A stretch of 64,000 bases of DNA from Hymenoscyphus infarciens (taxonomy: Eukaryota; Ascomycota; Leotiomycetes; Helotiales; Helotiaceae), in the NCBI GenBank assembly GCA_001414345.1, contig LLCB01000321.1, positions 1 through 64,000 on the forward strand, given 5' to 3'. Below, one piece after another: positions 12,118 to 23,946 of this stretch. The position numbers were made by a program, and so were the translations under genes. Numbering within the stretch: the first letter of the stretch is position 1; the number at the start of each line of letters is the position of its first letter. The notes below the pieces were generated by a model that saw only the letters and a list, made by a program, of their open reading frames with translations, was not told where the DNA came from and searched no databases.

Positions 12118-14281
12118 ATGAAATTGTTACTTCCCACCTCATCAGCACTTGGACGACTCCTTGTGCAACAGATAAAGAGTCGCTTGTCGTCGCCTTCCTT
12201 TCTTTCTGTACATCGATTGTATTTTCTAACCATCATTTTTGTCTCTTCTATTGTTTTCTGGTTGTTACCACAGCATCATCAAAACGTTCCATTTATTGAT
12301 AGTCTTTTTCTCGTTGTCTCGGCGATTACCTCAACTGGTCTAACCGTCCGAAATCTAAGCACATTGAATACGGCCCAGCAGATTCTGATATGGATACTGA
12401 TCGTAGTCGGAAGCCCGACATTTATCAGCGTGTCTGTAGTTTGGGTGAGAAGGCGGGCATTTGAGTCGAAATTCGCAAATGTCATTTATAGCAAGAGGCA
12501 GAGTCCAGGTTCCAACTCACCTCAGAATTCAGTGCATGGCCAGAGTTTCAAGCAGAGCACAACAGATTTAGTGGATCCCTCTGCTGTTACATTAGCAAGT
12601 TCTCCGAGTCAAAGTGTCACCAATTGTTAGCATCTTTCTTTTCGCTATCCCCAAACTAAGCAAAGACTAATTTGTATAACAGGTCAGACTGCCTCACGAG
12701 AGACAAAAAACACAACTGAAAAGTGCGGTATGGACGGAGGAAATGAAGCACAAGATGGTTCCACCCTGAATCAAAACTTTGTGGTGCCGAATCCTTCCGA
12801 ACTTCACAGCAACACCCCTACTTTACTTGGAAAATACACGAAAACATCATTCCTTGATACCGTGCGTGTTTTTGGAAATGCCATGGTAGGACGGAACTCA
12901 CAATTTTACGGACTCACACGCGATGAGAGAGAGCAGCTTGGCTGCATCGAATACAAAGCTTTGAAACTGCTCAGTATTCTAGTGCCAGCTTATTTGTTTG
13001 TTTTTCAAGTTGTTGGGTCTATCGCCTTTGGGGCCTTCATTGCAGCCCATCGAGCAGATACCGCTTATCAAAATGGAGTCAAACCTTGGTATGTTATCAA
13101 GTTAAAAATCTTGACAAAATTTGCTGATGCCTTCTCAAAGGTGGCTTGGTGTTTTCAATGGCGTTTCTGCTTTTAACAACGCTGGCATGTCATTACTGGA
13201 TGCCAATATGGTAAAGTCCCCATCATCAAAGCATCTTTAAACTAAAAGATTTCAAGATTCCCTTTCAATCATCGTATTATATCCTACTTACGACAGCTTT
13301 CCTGACATTGGCTGGAAATACAGCGTAAGACGAATCCATTTCATCATGAAACTGCATTACTGACTCTTCTTCAGCTATCCTATCTTCTTACGACTCCTTC
13401 TCTGGTCAATACATTACACAATACCCAAGTCTGGTCGATTTGAAGAATGGGCCGACACCATGGGGTTCATCCTCAAATACCCGCGTCGTGTTTATACTCA
13501 TCTTTTTCCATCCACAGCAACTTGGTATCTATTACTCGTTCTCTTCGTACTCAACGGGATCGACTTTATCAGTTTCGAAGCACTCAACCACAACAACCCA
13601 GTATTCCAATCACTTCCACCCACCATTCGTAACTTGGACGGTTTGGTACAGACCATCTTCATCCGCTCGGCGGGGTTCACAGTCATATCCATCTCCTCCC
13701 TCCGAATCGGTCTCCAAGCCCTCTACGTCCCCATGATGTTCATCTCCGCCTTCCCCGTCGCAATCACCATGCGTAGCTCCAACGTCTACGAAGAACGATC
13801 CCTCGGAATCTACGCCTCTCAACTTTGTCAAACCCAAGAACCCGAAGCCCCTGAAAACGGAAGTGTCCTCTCCCGGGCCTCTCGAACACGTCTTTACTTC
13901 CTCCGTCAACAACTCTCGCACCAACTCAGTCACGATTTCTGGTTCGTAGTCATCTGCGCTATCGTAATTATCTGGATCGAAACTGGGAGTTATGATAAAG
14001 ACCCCCTCACATTTTCGGTTTTCAATGTTCTTTTCGAGGTCATTAGTGCGTATGCTTGCGTTGGTCTTTCTGTGGGCTTGCCGGATCAGCAGTATGCTCT
14101 TAGTGGGGAATTCCATACTACTTCGAAGTTGATCTTGTGCTTTTTGATGTTCAGGGGGAGACATCGTGATTTGCCGCTTGCTATTGATAGGGCGGTGCAG
14201 TTACCTTCGAGTGTTATTGGTGGTGGAGAGGAAGAGGAGGAAGCTGATGAGCGTAGGAGTGTGGGGGTACAGGGTTCTTAG
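12118..14281 (+). CDS. TRK1: TRK-type potassium transporter
   Basis: Five exons (12118-12625, 12683-13088, 13141-13210, 13257-13324, 13375-14281) give a 652-residue protein that stays in phase at every junction. The TRK/HKT family moves K+ (or Na+) across the plasma membrane using four membrane-pore-membrane repeats. All four pore segments are visible: AITSTGLTV, AFNNAGMSLLDANM, IRSAGFTVIS and YACVGLSVGLP, each with the conserved filter glycine. The end carries the family signature SKLILCFLMFRGRHRDLP..IDRAVQLPS. The first unit starts at SVHRLYFLTIIF, so the ATG at 12118 already gives a complete first repeat. The hydrophilic loop between the first and second repeats is short, making the protein compact compared with yeast Trk1. 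A short poly-Glu tail follows the last domain. Family certain; ion selectivity cannot be told. Confidence 0.93.
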
Positions 14282-14887
14282 GTTTGATTTTCCAAAAAGT
14301 ATATAGCCACAATGGTTCTGTTTGAGATAGGTTCAAATGATTCAATGAGGGTGTTCTGGGGTATTACTTTTATCTTTCCGTTTCTTTAGGAAAGCGACTT
14401 GTAGGGTTGTAATTACTAGAAGGAGCCTCTGGTAGTAATTGGTTAGAGTAGCTCGGAGACTTTGCGAGGGTGCATGATCTATTGACATCTTTTACTGCCT
14501 TTATTTCTTTTCTAGATTTTAAACATTTCAGGTTTTGGAAATATTTCTAGACTAACTCATAAACTTGCAACTAGGTTCCAGCTTTTTTTACACAGGTCTA
14601 TTCCCAAGGACTAATAGCAGCCGATTGCACCATCTAAAATCGTAAAAGATACGCTGTTATGAAATGCGACCGTAGAGAGTTTGAAGACTAGGCTATGTAT
14701 GCCAAGATACGGGCCGACGTCTCGGCTTTAAATACCCGGGCCCGGCCTGCTACGGCCCGATGTCCGAGTTTGTTAAAGGAGCTTAGTAAATGTAGTACAT
14801 TTCAAACTTCGCGATATAACTGCATGTCTTGCCCCTTTTATATATCTGAAATAATTTGGTTGAAAAGCTTATTAGAGTTGATAGACT
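14282..14887. other. intergenic, nothing supported
   Basis: This is the 3' flank of the TRK gene and of the convergent decayed dehydrogenase. The sequence is unremarkable and moderately A/T-rich. I found no motif. Confidence 0.4.
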
Positions 14888-16100
14888 TCAAAACTGAAAC
14901 TCCTCACCAACCAATTTCTCGCCAAGTTCCCACAGTTTATCAGCATAAGCATCATTAGTTACGTACTCCCTAGTTTCCTTGTAAACCTCATTCTCGATAA
15001 TGAAAGCACCAGGTGTATCTTTTCTGTGATTAGTTGGGTTTAGTCTAGAGTGGTTGGGGTTAAAGTACCTCCAAGCTTTGGACTAAGAGTAGTGTTACTA
15101 GTGTATAGGACTACACCAGCGCATTGTTTAGCGAGACCATGATAAGATGGCAACAGATTTCCTGATGGACGTTTAGTATGAGGTCAACCATTGTTGAGTG
15201 GAAAGAGAGAGAGAGAGAGAAAGGTGGGGAAGAAAATGTTTACCATCGTTTCTTTCAATAGCTATTACGTATACCTCGCCGAAGTACTCTTGATCGATCG
15301 TTGAGTTAGCTAGGAGTTGACGTTCAAGTGTGACAATCATAATAAAACTCTTAGCACCTTTTCCGGAAATTTCAAGTTCATCTGACAACTAACCACCAGG
15401 CTGCGCAATCAAAACCGTAACCCCTTTCCCCCACAACCGATTCGCCAAGCCTCGAGTTCCAGGAAGTTGAGCACTCTTCGCTTGTCCATACGCTCTCCAT
15501 CCATTATACTTCTGCCCATTCTAGTAACGCATCATCAGCAAAAACCCAATCAACCTCAGAAGCGGGATATACCTAGTAATTTATATCCTCAAAATGTTTA
15601 GTTGAACATCATCTATCTAATACCCCAAACTCCCAACATTAATAACCACACCCCCCTCCCCAACCACCCTCTCCTTCAATAATAAATTCGTAAAAAGTCA
15701 ATACCCCAAAAAAAGGCCCTTAAACACCCTCGGACGATGAAAACTTTCTTAAAGCTAATCACGCCAGCATTATTAAGCAAACAAAACAATCGGATTTGCT
15801 CGTGATTCCATGCTTTGTTTCGATGGAAGTGCGGATGTATTCATTACTGAGGAGATCAAGATTCACGACTTCGACTTTGATAAGGGGAGGCAAAGGTTGC
15901 GAGTGAGAGGGCGATTTGGGAGCCTATCCCTTGGGGACTAGGGCCGGCCGATTATGAGAACTGGAGCTTGGTAGGGGGTTATTTCTGTGGCGTTAATGGG
16001 AGGGAGTTTACATGTCCTCCCCTCTGCTTTTTTCTTGAATTCTTTGAGGATGTCTTCATCTGTGAAGTGGCTGTTGAAAGGCGCTATGGTTTAGGTAGGT
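14888..16100 (-). pseudogene. decayed short-chain dehydrogenase/reductase gene
   Basis: Fragments of an SDR appear in the correct order on the minus strand but in different frames and with stops. They are an N-terminal piece FNSHFTDEDILKEFKKKAEGRT (about 16085-16020, shown as key residues), the cofactor loop GPSPQGIGSQIALSLA (about 15945-15890), NLDLLSNEYIR, the NNAG motif LLNNAGV (about 15775-15757), LLLKERVVGEGGVVINVGSLGY with the strand before the catalytic Ser (about 15680-15620), the catalytic YGQAK (about 15496-15470) followed by VTVLIAQPGG, and a C-terminus ending KLWELGEKLVGEEFQF with stop at 14888. SDRs use NAD(P)H with a Ser-Tyr-Lys centre. At least two frame changes and several stops separate the pieces, so no intact enzyme can be made. 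The extended N-terminus and Tyr-Lys spacing resemble retinol-dehydrogenase-like fungal SDRs. Confidence 0.65.
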
Positions 16101-16110
16101 ATGGAAGGAT

Positions 16111-16730
16111 GTCTTGAGGTTGTTGAAGCACAATCATTCTTGTCACGAAAAACTATTTGTTTTTCCGCTGTTGTGTTTATTTTTCGCTTAGGTAAAAGGA
16201 GGAATTGGAATTTTTGATGCAGTGGTGTTGGTTGTGTTGTTGTTGGAACTTGGAAGTCTGATTTGATTGGTTGATCATTGGTTATGCTCCATTTTCCAAG
16301 GTTGGTTCCCCACGCTCCATCCGTATTTCTTCACCGAGTAGGTGCATGCTGCAATGATGCTTGACTAACCTTTCGTTTGATGGAAAACAAAGGGTCGAGG
16401 AGCTATGAGTTCTATGTTTGTTACTGAAGAACATTGGAATTAATAGTCGATGAATTGGGCAGCGTGGTTATGGGACAGAGGTAGACAGAGACAAGATAAG
16501 TCATCACAAGAGTGGAACAGCGAAACTCCACGTGAAATTAGGAGAATGCATTAATCATCCTATTGATACAAAAGGATTCGTAGGCCATGATAGATATCAC
16601 ACCTCCCAGTGCAAAGCCCTCACCCTCAAAGAATAAAGCTTCCTATGACACAATCCGGAGATCCATCAAAAGAGAAGCAAAGGAAAATCATCAAAATCCT
16701 CCAATCATACATCGTAAAGAAGAACAAAGT
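16111..16730. other. intergenic, nothing supported
   Basis: This lies upstream of the decayed dehydrogenase and at the 3' end of the convergent stress-type protein gene. I saw no gene, RNA or repeat. Confidence 0.4.
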
Positions 16731-18077
16731 CTAGTGCTTATGGATATGCAACTTATCCTTAATCTTCTCACTCAAGCTAACCTTCTCCTTGTCACCACTG
16801 CTCGAGTCCTTAGAAGTGTGCGAGTCCTCGGTACTCTTCTTGGCAGCAGGTTCATGATGGATTCCCTTCTCACCGAGGAGTCCTGTTTCTTGTTTGTTAG
16901 TATTGATTTTTCTTTGACATAACTCATGAAGGAGGCATTTGACACTTACTATCAGCTTCGCGACCAGCACCAGGGTTGGAAGCGTCGAAATCTCCACCCT
17001 CAGCACCCATGCCGGTGCTCTTAACATATTGCTCGCCTGTTCCCTCGCCGTGGCTATGGTCTTCTAAACTTTGCTTGATGGTGTCTGGCATACCACCTGG
17101 AGTTCCTCCCTTCTCAGTGTATGTAGATTTCTCGTTTGATTTGTGTGGCTCGCTGCTACCAGTTGCTGAGGTCTCGAGATCACTCTTTGTATCCTTGATA
17201 GCATTCTTTTGTGTAGCCGAAGGGGTATCTTTAGGGTTGGTAGAACCTTGCTCGATGTCTGAGGGATGGGAAGCGCTAGTGTCGGTGGTAGGGTCTGCGC
17301 TGACCGAGGGTGTTGGACCAGCACCGGTGGTATCGTTGGATGATGTTGGCTTGGTAGAGGAAGTAGCAGATGTCGGTTGATGGAGAGATGTAACTCCTGT
17401 CTTATCGGTATCGTGTTCTGAGCGAATCGGTTGTGTGGCTGGTGTGTTGCCTGGGATTTCGGATGTATGTGTGTTGGAGATTTTGGAATCTAGGGTGCTG
17501 TTGGTGTTGGTAAGTGCTGGGTTTGAGCCAGTAGTTCCGAGTTTCTTCGAACCATCGAGGTCACTATCGACTCGGGGATCTACTTTGTTGGCTGCACTTG
17601 TCTAGAAATGTATCAGTTGCTATCCAAGATGTTTGAAGACTGAAAAACAAACATCGTGGGGACCAGCGGTAGTGCTTGAAACACCTGTGGTAGTTCCAGT
17701 AGAAGTAGTTCCAGTAGAAGTAGTTCCAGTAGAAGTAGTTCCAGTAGAAGTAGTTCCAGTAGTAGGAGTTCCAGTAGAAGTAATTCCCGTGGTAGGAGTT
17801 CCAGTAGAAGTAGTTCCCGTGGTAGGAGTTCCAGTCAATGAACTGTTCTCTGAAGAAAGCAGTTCAGTTAGCTAAGCAATACAGGATGGCAGATGCAACA
17901 CTGACCAACATTTCCCTTGTCATATGGCTCGCCATGCTTTACGTCTCCGAGCTCTCCGGAAATCGGTTCTCGTGCAGAAGTTGTGGTAGTGGTCGTTGTG
18001 TTTGAGTGGTTAGGATCTTGACCTTCTCCCCAGATGGCTCGAGAGGCGGCAGATGCGAGATTGTTTACGGTCTCCAT
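16731..18077 (-). CDS. hydrophilic, disordered stress/LEA-type protein with TGTTS repeats
   Basis: Four exons (18077-17906, 17849-17653, 17601-16950, 16882-16731) join in frame to a 390-residue protein. The start at 18077 (METVNNLASAASRAIWG) was preferred over the in-frame ATG at 18155, because the extra 26 residues are a Gln-rich leader and related fungal proteins begin near this motif. Exon 2 codes a run of Thr/Gly/Ser five-residue units from a 15-bp tandem repeat (about 17685-17835). Exon 3 is Thr/Ser-rich and ends with a conserved block, GEQYVKSTGMGAEGGDFDA and NPGAGREAD. Exon 4 gives LLGEKGIHHE and a basic end, KIKDKLHIHKH. The protein has no hydrophobic core and is probably intrinsically disordered. 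Similar Pezizomycotina proteins are usually labelled hypothetical or LEA-like. A role in desiccation or stress tolerance is inference. The first intron's donor is GTCAGT. Confidence 0.75.
17685..17835. repeat. 15-bp coding minisatellite
   Basis: About ten copies of a unit resembling CCAGTAGAAGTAGTT (plus strand) lie inside exon 2 of the stress-type protein gene and encode Thr-Gly-Thr-Thr-Ser units on the minus strand. Variation between units (for example CCCGTGGTAGGAGTT) is in whole codons, so the frame is kept. Confidence 0.85.
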
Positions 18078-19589
18078 GTTTGGTATCGTGAAGGTGTATT
18101 TTGGTTGTTGTTGTTGTTGTTGTTTTGTAAGTTGAGTTGGAGTGGAGGCAAACAAGCTGCAGGTTCTTATGTAGGTAGCCGATTTGAATCGGTGAGTTCG
18201 ATGATGTAATCGGGGCTGAACTGTACAAATCAGGCTACGGGGTCAAAGAAGCAGTGAATCAGTAAAGGTTGTATATTTTTCTTTGTTGATAAACTTCGAA
18301 GTATAGAAGTCGACCAAGCCTCTTTTATTCTTTCCTTATCCCCACCCCTCTATACTACAACCAAGGCCATGGGAAATCTGACGTCTTCCCCGCGTCGTCA
18401 GCCACATAGAAATCCAGGCTTCATGGAAGTAACTACCACTACCTGTGATCTGTGATTGGGAATCGGACCCGACCAGCCCGATCAACCAAACTGCAGCTGC
18501 TACACTAGTACACCCCCACGTGACCCCCAACAGCTAATAAAGTACAAGCCAACTATGCAAGAAACTTGGCAGAGGCCACTTGGAAGCCGGAACCGTGCTT
18601 GTTTTAGCTTGATTCACAAAAGCTTCGTTAGACAAAACCAAGGTGGTACCTTGAAGCTGAGCATTTCTCTTCATTTTGTCTTCCGGAATTCCAGTTCTTC
18701 TCGAACCCTTCATTGCTCCTAGTAGTGTCGAAAGCTTTATTATCTAAGTATTTAAAAACTACAAAACTACCCGAGTATATCTTCACTTCATGAAGTAATC
18801 GCCCTGTTAAATCGCGAATTTTGACATAAAAGACTGTATTCGGAAGGTGGGTCCCATATGACATCACCCACCCAACCTTGATCCAACTCGTCATAATGCC
18901 AAGATATATAGCGGGGTAGTGAAATGGAGGGACGAACCACGTCATTCTTAATATAGTATCATTTCCCACGTGAAAACAACATGTTGGGGACATTCAAAAA
19001 AGTTTCAAGGAGTGAAGCAGATTCATTGGGAGTGGTGGACCAGTCGGTTGGGTGTTGCTACTGAAAGGGGTTCGGGTAGTGTACAGAGTAAATCCAAAGC
19101 CTTGTTTGGAATGCTGCGAGATTGCCACGCTGCCGTAACCTCTTTTTTTCAAAACCTCGTTGAATAACCACAAAATAAGTTCCTCCACTACGACTCAAGG
19201 GCAAAGAATTGTTTTTTTTTTCGCTTGCTTCAACACCAATTTGTTGCAGAAATTTCCGGAAAATAAACATACGGGAAGGAACTGCTCAGAGTAGTTACCT
19301 TCTAAAATGGATTGAAAGTATACAGTACCGAAACTCAACAATGGGTGGTTGTGCCAAGATGATGCTAGTAGGCGCTTTTCAAGAATAACCGAACGAGTGT
19401 TAGTGAGGGTTGTGGTAGGATAGGGATTACTCATAACAGACGCCAAAAAGTAAAAAAGTAAACTTCCAACAGCTTCGGCCGTGGGAAAATAGTCAAAACA
19501 TGGTATAAGCTAGTTAGTTCCTCGTCAGTTTGCGATCAATGGGATCTCATGAAATATGGGACTTCAGATCAACCGCTATACCACACAGG
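18078..19589. other. upstream region of the stress-type gene, no supported gene
   Basis: This includes the promoter of the minus-strand gene and about 1.3 kb in which only short, unsupported frames occur. No RNA gene or clear repeat was found. Confidence 0.4.
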
Positions 19590-20090
19590 ACTCCAGTCAA
19601 ACAAAACTAGCAAGTGTAACAAAAGAAAAGGTGGTGGGGACATATTTGTGTTCATGGAGCAATGAATTCCATGTTTCCACATAGAGTTTCTGGGTTAAGT
19701 GAAACTGCGAACATTTTCTCTCTCGTTGGTAGCGTAGCAATGGCTGGGTCTTCCCATTCCTCCTACTCTTGCTGGCGTATCGTATGAAGAAGCTGGCTTC
19801 TGTTGGCGAACGGGTGGTGAGATGCTGAAAAGAAATCATGATGCTCGTGTAGAAAAGACCTGTGGAGAATAAGGGCTCGCCAAAGTTCGTTGTTCAACAT
19901 AGGAGGATATCCTGTCTCAACCTCAGCAAGAGAAGTTCGCTTGCTGTCAACTGCAATACACTTAGCTTCGACCATGAAGATCCCAGAATAACGTTCCTTT
20001 TACTTCTGCGACCAGTCGTTGGTGCTTCATCGGCCTGGTTTCTGGTTGTAGGATGATGTAAAAGTCCCATTTCATGATTTCCAGGACGCT
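19590..20090 (-). pseudogene. fragment of a Pezizomycotina EST1-like domain family
   Basis: The minus strand reads LQPETRPMKHQRLVAEVKG, then in another frame MVEAKCIAVDSKRTSLAEVE and ALILHRSFLHEHHDFFSASHH, then RYASK, and in a third frame MWKHGIH (near 19685-19662). I recognise the order and text as similar to a widespread filamentous-fungal family with an EST1-type DNA/RNA-binding or TPR-like domain, whose members contain LLHEHHDFF, an ASK segment and MWRHGIH. The frame changes and the absence of the long downstream part mean this is a relic. Part of the shift between RYASK and MWKHGIH could be an intron, but the shift before MVEAK is not explained by one. Family assignment rests on memory of motifs. 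Confidence 0.5.
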
Positions 20091-21507
20091 TTGCGGGAGT
20101 ACTATGCACCACCAAATGAAGCGGATTGTTTCCGGATTCTAAGCCCAAAAGTGCGAACCAGTGCAATATGAGAATAACGTATTTGTTGTACTATAAGAAG
20201 CTAAGCCCGATGGACTGGGCTATCTTTCGCCGGATATTGTCGCGTTCGCTCGCACGAGACTTCGAATTGAGAGATCTTTCCAAGCAAGTGCCCGCAAGTA
20301 GCTAGACAGATGCACATCACTATAAATATTAAAAAGTCAATGAGATCTGAAGCATGGGATCTTATCTTTATAAGTAATGAGGATTTTTGGTGGGGGCTTT
20401 TGGTGGCAACACGTGCAAGAGCTAAACCGCATCCGGTGCGTTAAGCGATCTCCTCTCCCTATAGAATCTCAACTTTTTTGCACCACATTTTGTTATAGCA
20501 GGCCAGCCTCACAAGAACGGTGAGTGTTGACTGAGGGGGAATGCAGTTGCATGTGCAATATTTCATACTCTGTGTTGCCGCACTCTCACGTTGCTCGACC
20601 CCACTTGTCGTGTCCACAGTCCACCGAATCATACGCAAGGCCGGCGGAGGCTTAGGCCTCTAAGCCTCAATTTTTTGGTTAGCCATTTTGCACCCCTTTT
20701 CGTGGCTATATAAGAACGTATATTAGTTAGAGTACTAAGAAAGAGTTGAGAAGACATATGAATTAATATTATCTCGACTTAGAAGTATTCTCGTGGAAAT
20801 TTCCTTATATTAAAAAGACTTCTACGACCTTTAAATACGATATATATAGAAGCCATAAAGCAGATCAAATATCCTAAGTACGTATAAGAAGAATAAATAT
20901 ACGAAAGAACGAGAATCTTTGTTTGGAAGTGTGATCTGGAACGCTATGAAGCTATATACAAAGGGAAAGTTATTAGTCCGGGAGGAACACCTACAATTGA
21001 TCCAACAGTTGGAGAATCTAGTCAAGAATCGCTGAGAGAGGGAGAGAAAAGTGCTGAGATCACAGTGTAAATCTCAAACCAATTGACTAATGATGACAAT
21101 ATCTTGCATTTTGAGTGATATGATTCGCTAAAGTTCAAGGGGGTGTTACGCCAAGAAATCCTTTTTAGGGCCGACTTAACCAAGTGGGGACTAGCGCGAC
21201 AGTTGGGGACGGTGGGTCTTCAGAAGCTTGTGCCGCTCCAAAGAAGCAGCGGTGGCAGGTCCAGATCATCGTCAGCCCTTCCTTCTTTTCTATTTGTTGC
21301 ATTTTGCCCTTTTTCTCTGAACATAATTAATGCTTCTTTTCTGCATTTTCTTTCCACTGGTTTTTTTTATATTTAAGATACCCCGTTGTGTTGCGAGTTT
21401 CGAGACCATCCTCCCAGAAAAAGCAAATCTTACAACTCTCGACACCAAGCGCGACTGCTGATCATACAGATGATCTAGCTTTAACATTCATTGTACAACA
21501 TTTCACA
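20091..21507. other. intergenic; includes promoter of the CorA gene
   Basis: No gene is supported. A perfect 9-bp-arm hairpin (GAGGCTTAG..CTAAGCCTC) lies at 20647-20668, and 20700-21000 is A/T-rich. The last 100 bp before 21508 are the 5' flank of the CorA transporter gene, in frame upstream but without another ATG. Confidence 0.4.
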
Positions 21508-23389
21508 ATGGCAGACGTTAGAGATTTCTCCGAACCGACGGCCGGATCCCCCACATTAAACATTCCCTACGATGTCGAGGCAGCTCAAAATATCGCCGAC
21601 GAAAACAGTACCGCTACTGGACGGAGAGCGTCTGTTCGTTCAGAGAAATCTGGCTCCAGAGTCAATACCTCGCCAATTCTGAAGCGCCGGCAGACTCGGT
21701 CGAATACAGTCAATACATTCCACACTATCGAGGAATCGCGGCCAAGTTGGCACCCGGGACAAGAGCCTGGATTGGATCCCTCCAAACCGAATGGCGGTCG
21801 GTCGCAGACCCCGACCTTTCACGAAGAATGCCAAATAACCGTGGTGGACTTCAGCGAGGAGGATATGGTCATGTACGACTTCTATAAGAACGAAGATTTT
21901 CTAGTTTTCCTGGATAAGCCACAAGAAAGTTGGGTTCAGTGTCGGTGGATTAATGTCAATGGGCTCAGTTGGGATGTAATTCAGGCTTTAGGAAAGCATA
22001 AAAAGCTCCACAGACTAGCAATTGAAGATATGGTCAATACGAACAATCGGACGAAGGCAGATTGGTACGTGTCGAATTCCGCTAGCTTTATGCATTTAGC
22101 TAACTTCCCCTCAGGTACACCGATCATACCTTTATCGTTTTGACCCTACAAAAGCTCGTTCACCTCCACCCCGAAGGCAGCGATAGCGAGTCAGACTCGG
22201 ACGACGATGTTAGCACAATTGGCAAGAGAAGAAAGCGAAAGGGGATTTTAAGAAGTGCACGGAAGTTCTTCACAGGATCCAAAGCAAAGAGTAAATTGGG
22301 CGAGAAGCAGAGAACTGCGAATTTAGTGGCCGGAGTACATGATCCAAGTAATGGTTTTATCACCGCACACACCGATGGAGAAACTGGAGCTCCTATGCAA
22401 AAATTACGGACTATACAGCGGTATCACGGCGGTCCAAATCAAGAACGAATGACCTTCATGGAGACTCAATCTCCACTGACCAAGAGAAAACTGGCTGTCA
22501 GCGCTGAGCAGGTCTCGATATTTCTAACAGCTGGTAAACATTCATGATGACACCGTTTAAAACACTACTAACATCGCTCACAGACAACACTGTAATATCC
22601 TTTTTCGAGTCATCTGCCGATGACATTGAACTCCCCATTTTACACCGACTGAGTACACCGGATACACTTCTCAGAAAATCCTGCGACGCTTCCATGATCA
22701 CTCAGGCAATAATTGACGCTATTATTGATCTTGCTATACCAGTCGCGAGCGCATATCAAGATGTCATCGGAGAATTGGAACTTGATGTACTGACGGAACC
22801 AAACATCAAGCAATCCAAAACACTTTATGTTATCACTAGCGAGATCACAATGATGCGCGGATTCGTAAGTCCAATTGTCAATCTGATTGACGCTCTTCGA
22901 GATCATAAGAGTGGTGGGTTTGGCCCTCAACTTGGCATCCGAAGTCATTCACATGGTATGACTGGAGCAGTAAAGATCAGCCCAATGGCACAAACATACC
23001 TGGGCGATGTCCTTGATCACTGCATGCTGATCACGGAATCGCTTGATCAAATGCGACGATCGTGCGATAACATGATTGATTTGATTTTCAACACGATTTC
23101 TGCATATCAAAACGAATCTATGAAGCAACTCACGGTTGTCACCATTATCTTTCTGCCCTTGACTTTCTTGACAGGTTATTTTGGAATGAACATTGAGGAT
23201 TTCCCAGCAATCCGACACAACGAGAGTTACTTTTGGATCATCGCATTGCCCGTGGCTTTCGTCACAACGGTGTTCTTGATGAGAGACATTTTGAGATGGT
23301 GGTTCGTGAAAATAATTCAAAGGCGGGGTATTTCTAGAAGTCGGAAGTCCCGCCTGAGCAGGGAGGCAGTGGCCAAGAGGAACTCATAG
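21508..23389 (+). CDS. CorA-family magnesium transporter
   Basis: Three exons (21508-22064, 22115-22533, 22584-23389) give a 593-residue protein. CorA proteins form pentameric Mg2+ channels with a large cytosolic N-terminal domain and two C-terminal helices joined by a GMN loop. Here the N-terminus is Ser/Arg-rich and disordered. A cytosolic core follows with [14 protein letters not shown], the family's phosphate/acid-rich turn, and [14 protein letters not shown] charged insertion ([17 protein letters not shown]) interrupts the core in exon 2. The end has helix 1 ([15 protein letters not shown]), the signature YFGMN, the loop and helix 2 ([15 protein letters not shown]), then a basic tail [10 protein letters not shown]. 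Location is plasma or vacuolar membrane by family knowledge. Both introns (GTACGT and GTAAAC donors) preserve the frame. Family assignment is secure; which fungal paralogue (ALR/MNR type) is not resolved. Confidence 0.92.
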
Positions 23390-23946
23390 TTGACGGTCAT
23401 CTGGTGGAAATACAATGGGTACAGAACCAACCTTTTCAAAGATATCTCCATAATTTCATGCAGGAAATACTTGGCCTGCCCAACCACAATACGTTGGTAT
23501 TGAGGTATGGACAGCGAATGGCCTTGAGATGGGATCGCTAGGCATCACTTTGCATATCCCACCTTCTTGAAGGCAGGATACTGAGGAATTCTCTGTTTAT
23601 ATCTCAAAATCTTGGTTGAGTGAGTGGTGAGAGTGGTGAGAGTGGTTCGTAACGTGGTAGTTGGTTTTTGACTCACACACTGGTTCCAAAAACAAGATTA
23701 CAGTCCAGACTAAATCACCAAACCAAGATATTTTCAATCACCCAAGACTTTTTGATTACCACGGCAAAGCTCTTCGTCGACAATTGCAGCCAGGCAAGGC
23801 CTCCGAAGTTGTCTGCGCATCGGAGCCGTCGGCGAGAATTCATAAGCGGGGCTCCGCTGCAACCTGCCTTTGAGAAACAAATGCGTCCCGTCTCCCCTGG
23901 CTCATCATTCTCACATTCTACTTTTATATGATTTTTTCCGACATCG
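23390..23946. other. intergenic between two co-oriented genes
   Basis: The region holds the 3' flank of the CorA gene and the promoter of the ECM33-like gene. A short GTGAGTGGTGAGAGTGG repeat lies near 23616-23645. Short frames at 23661-23931 are unsupported. Confidence 0.4.

Noticed and set aside
17633..17875. 80-codon plus-strand frame of VVPVEV repeats
   Set aside because: It is the reverse-strand reading of the TGTTS minisatellite in the stress-type gene.
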